A program made the position numbers and the translations under genes. A DNA stretch of 6,109 nt from Planctomycetota bacterium (GTDB lineage: Bacteria > Planctomycetota > UBA1135 > GCA-002686595): assembly GCA_029259675.1 (NCBI GenBank), contig JAJDES010000199.1, positions 1-6,109 on the forward strand. Direction: 5' to 3'. The notes beneath the pieces are model-generated. The model made no database searches. It was given only the letters and a program-made list of their open reading frames with translations, and was not told the DNA's origin. This document shows positions 5,747 to 6,109 of this stretch, piece by piece; within the stretch, counting starts at the first letter, position 1, and each line of letters opens with the position of its first letter.

Positions 5747-6109
5747 CAGGCACCTCCCTCGCCCGCATCAAGCTCGCGCGTGCAGATCAAATTGTACTCA
5801 TCGTCCAATTCTCGCACTCGAACCCGGACGCGTTCTCCCACCGGAGGACGCTCGGCACCTTCAGGCGTTTCCACCAAAGCCAACAAGTCCACTTCGGGTG
5901 CATCCCAATCCGTGCGCCCCACCGGTCCGAAACGACTGTCTTCATCGATCAAGACATCGAGTTCGGTACCGACAAGCTCAGCTTGCTGTTTTTGCAACAC
6001 ACCGTCGCGGACTTCGAGCAAGCGCCTGTAGCGCTCTTCCTTAACCGCGGGGGGTACATCGTCTTTCAATTTCTCCGCGGGCGTACCCTCCTCGTGGGAG
6101 TAAAGGAAG
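5743..6109 (-). CDS. rimO: Ribosomal protein S12 methylthiotransferase RimO, C-terminal part (partial)
   Basis: RimO is a radical-SAM iron-sulfur enzyme that adds a methylthio group to the beta-carbon of a conserved Asp of ribosomal protein S12. Only the last 121 residues are in the window; the 5' end, with the MTTase and radical-SAM Cys motifs, lies beyond the right edge. The visible part begins F-L-Y-S-H-E-E-G-T-P-A, the usual end of the radical-SAM domain. The D-D-V-P-P-A-V-K-E-E-R-Y linker follows, then a TRAM domain with V-G-R-T-D-W-D-A-P-E-V-D and a final D-D-E-Y-N-L. The D-A-P-E-(I/V)-D block and the E-Y-(D/N)-L ending favour RimO over its tRNA-modifying relative MiaB. The frame stays open through the edge, so the TTG at 6069 is not the start. 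The stop overlaps the pgsA TTG. Its Gly/Glu/Ala/Cys tail also encodes the pgsA ribosome site. Confidence 0.9.
   Translation of the reverse strand, partial: FLYSHEEGTPAEKLKDDVPPAVKEERYRRLLEVRDGVLQKQQAELVGTELDVLIDEDSRFGPVGRTDWDAPEVDLLALVETPEGAERPPVGERVRVRVRELDDEYNLICTRELDAGEGGAC
5753..5758 (-). promoter_or_regulatory. Ribosome binding site of pgsA, supporting a TTG start
   Basis: On the minus strand this reads GGGAGG (GGGAGGT with the next base) and is followed by six bases and then the TTG at 5744-5746. It lies within the final codons of rimO. The strong site with good spacing is the main reason to accept the non-ATG start. Confidence 0.8.

Larger units (their letters stand above)
469..6109 (-). 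other. Probable operon rimO-pgsA-pgpA-(HAMP-PP2C)-(MazG-like)-priA
   Basis: Six same-strand genes are joined by overlaps of four bases (rimO/pgsA as TTGA, pgsA/pgpA as ATGA) and gaps of 4, 83 and 14 bases. I see no convincing promoter or U-tract terminator inside the run. The 83-base gap at 3198-3280 is the only place with room for one. It holds a five-base-pair hairpin (3257-3271) without a following U run, plus the MazG-like ribosome site. The promoter must lie upstream of rimO, outside the window. Cotranscription is inferred from spacing only. Confidence 0.7.

Noticed and set aside
1..6109. Mobile element, prophage, defence island, CRISPR or tRNA genes
   Set aside because: I saw no inverted or direct repeats, integrase or transposase motifs, cloverleaf or repeat-spacer pattern. 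Base composition and codon use look even across the window.

Overview
The window is a compact bacterial chromosomal segment of about 60% GC (spot count by eye). It is almost wholly coding and shows no tRNA, rRNA, CRISPR array, insertion sequence or long repeat. Six genes lie head to tail on the minus strand and fill positions 469-6109. One unrecognised gene fragment enters from the left on the plus strand (1-438) and converges on them across a 30-base gap.

In transcription order, right to left, the minus-strand genes are: the 3' end of rimO (ribosomal protein S12 methylthiotransferase), pgsA (phosphatidylglycerophosphate synthase), pgpA (phosphatidylglycerophosphatase A), a membrane-anchored HAMP/PP2C (RsbU/SpoIIE-type) phosphatase-like protein, a 94-residue MazG-like protein with a C-terminal cysteine cluster, and priA (replication-restart helicase). 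rimO/pgsA overlap as TTGA and pgsA/pgpA as ATGA. The next gaps are 4, 83 and 14 bases. This looks like one operon, with translational coupling at the upstream end and possible reinitiation at priA.

pgsA and pgpA encode consecutive steps of phosphatidylglycerol synthesis: CDP-diacylglycerol plus glycerol-3-phosphate gives phosphatidylglycerophosphate, which is then dephosphorylated. rimO and priA serve ribosome modification and replication restart. The MazG-like protein is probably a nucleotide pyrophosphohydrolase. The phosphatase-like protein is the signalling component, and no anti-sigma factor, anti-anti-sigma factor or kinase partner is visible beside it.

The host is a bacterium with the standard genetic code that uses ATG, GTG and TTG starts. 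The mix of RsbU-like signalling, a Cys-tailed mini-MazG and a long Ala/Lys-rich PriA leader would fit Myxococcota/deltaproteobacterial or planctomycetal lineages, but this sequence alone does not fix the phylum.

I do not see a clear new multi-gene system. The most notable observation is that the phosphatase-like protein lacks one of the Asp residues expected to bind metal: the family's T-D-G turn reads N-S-A, although the rest of the domain is intact.
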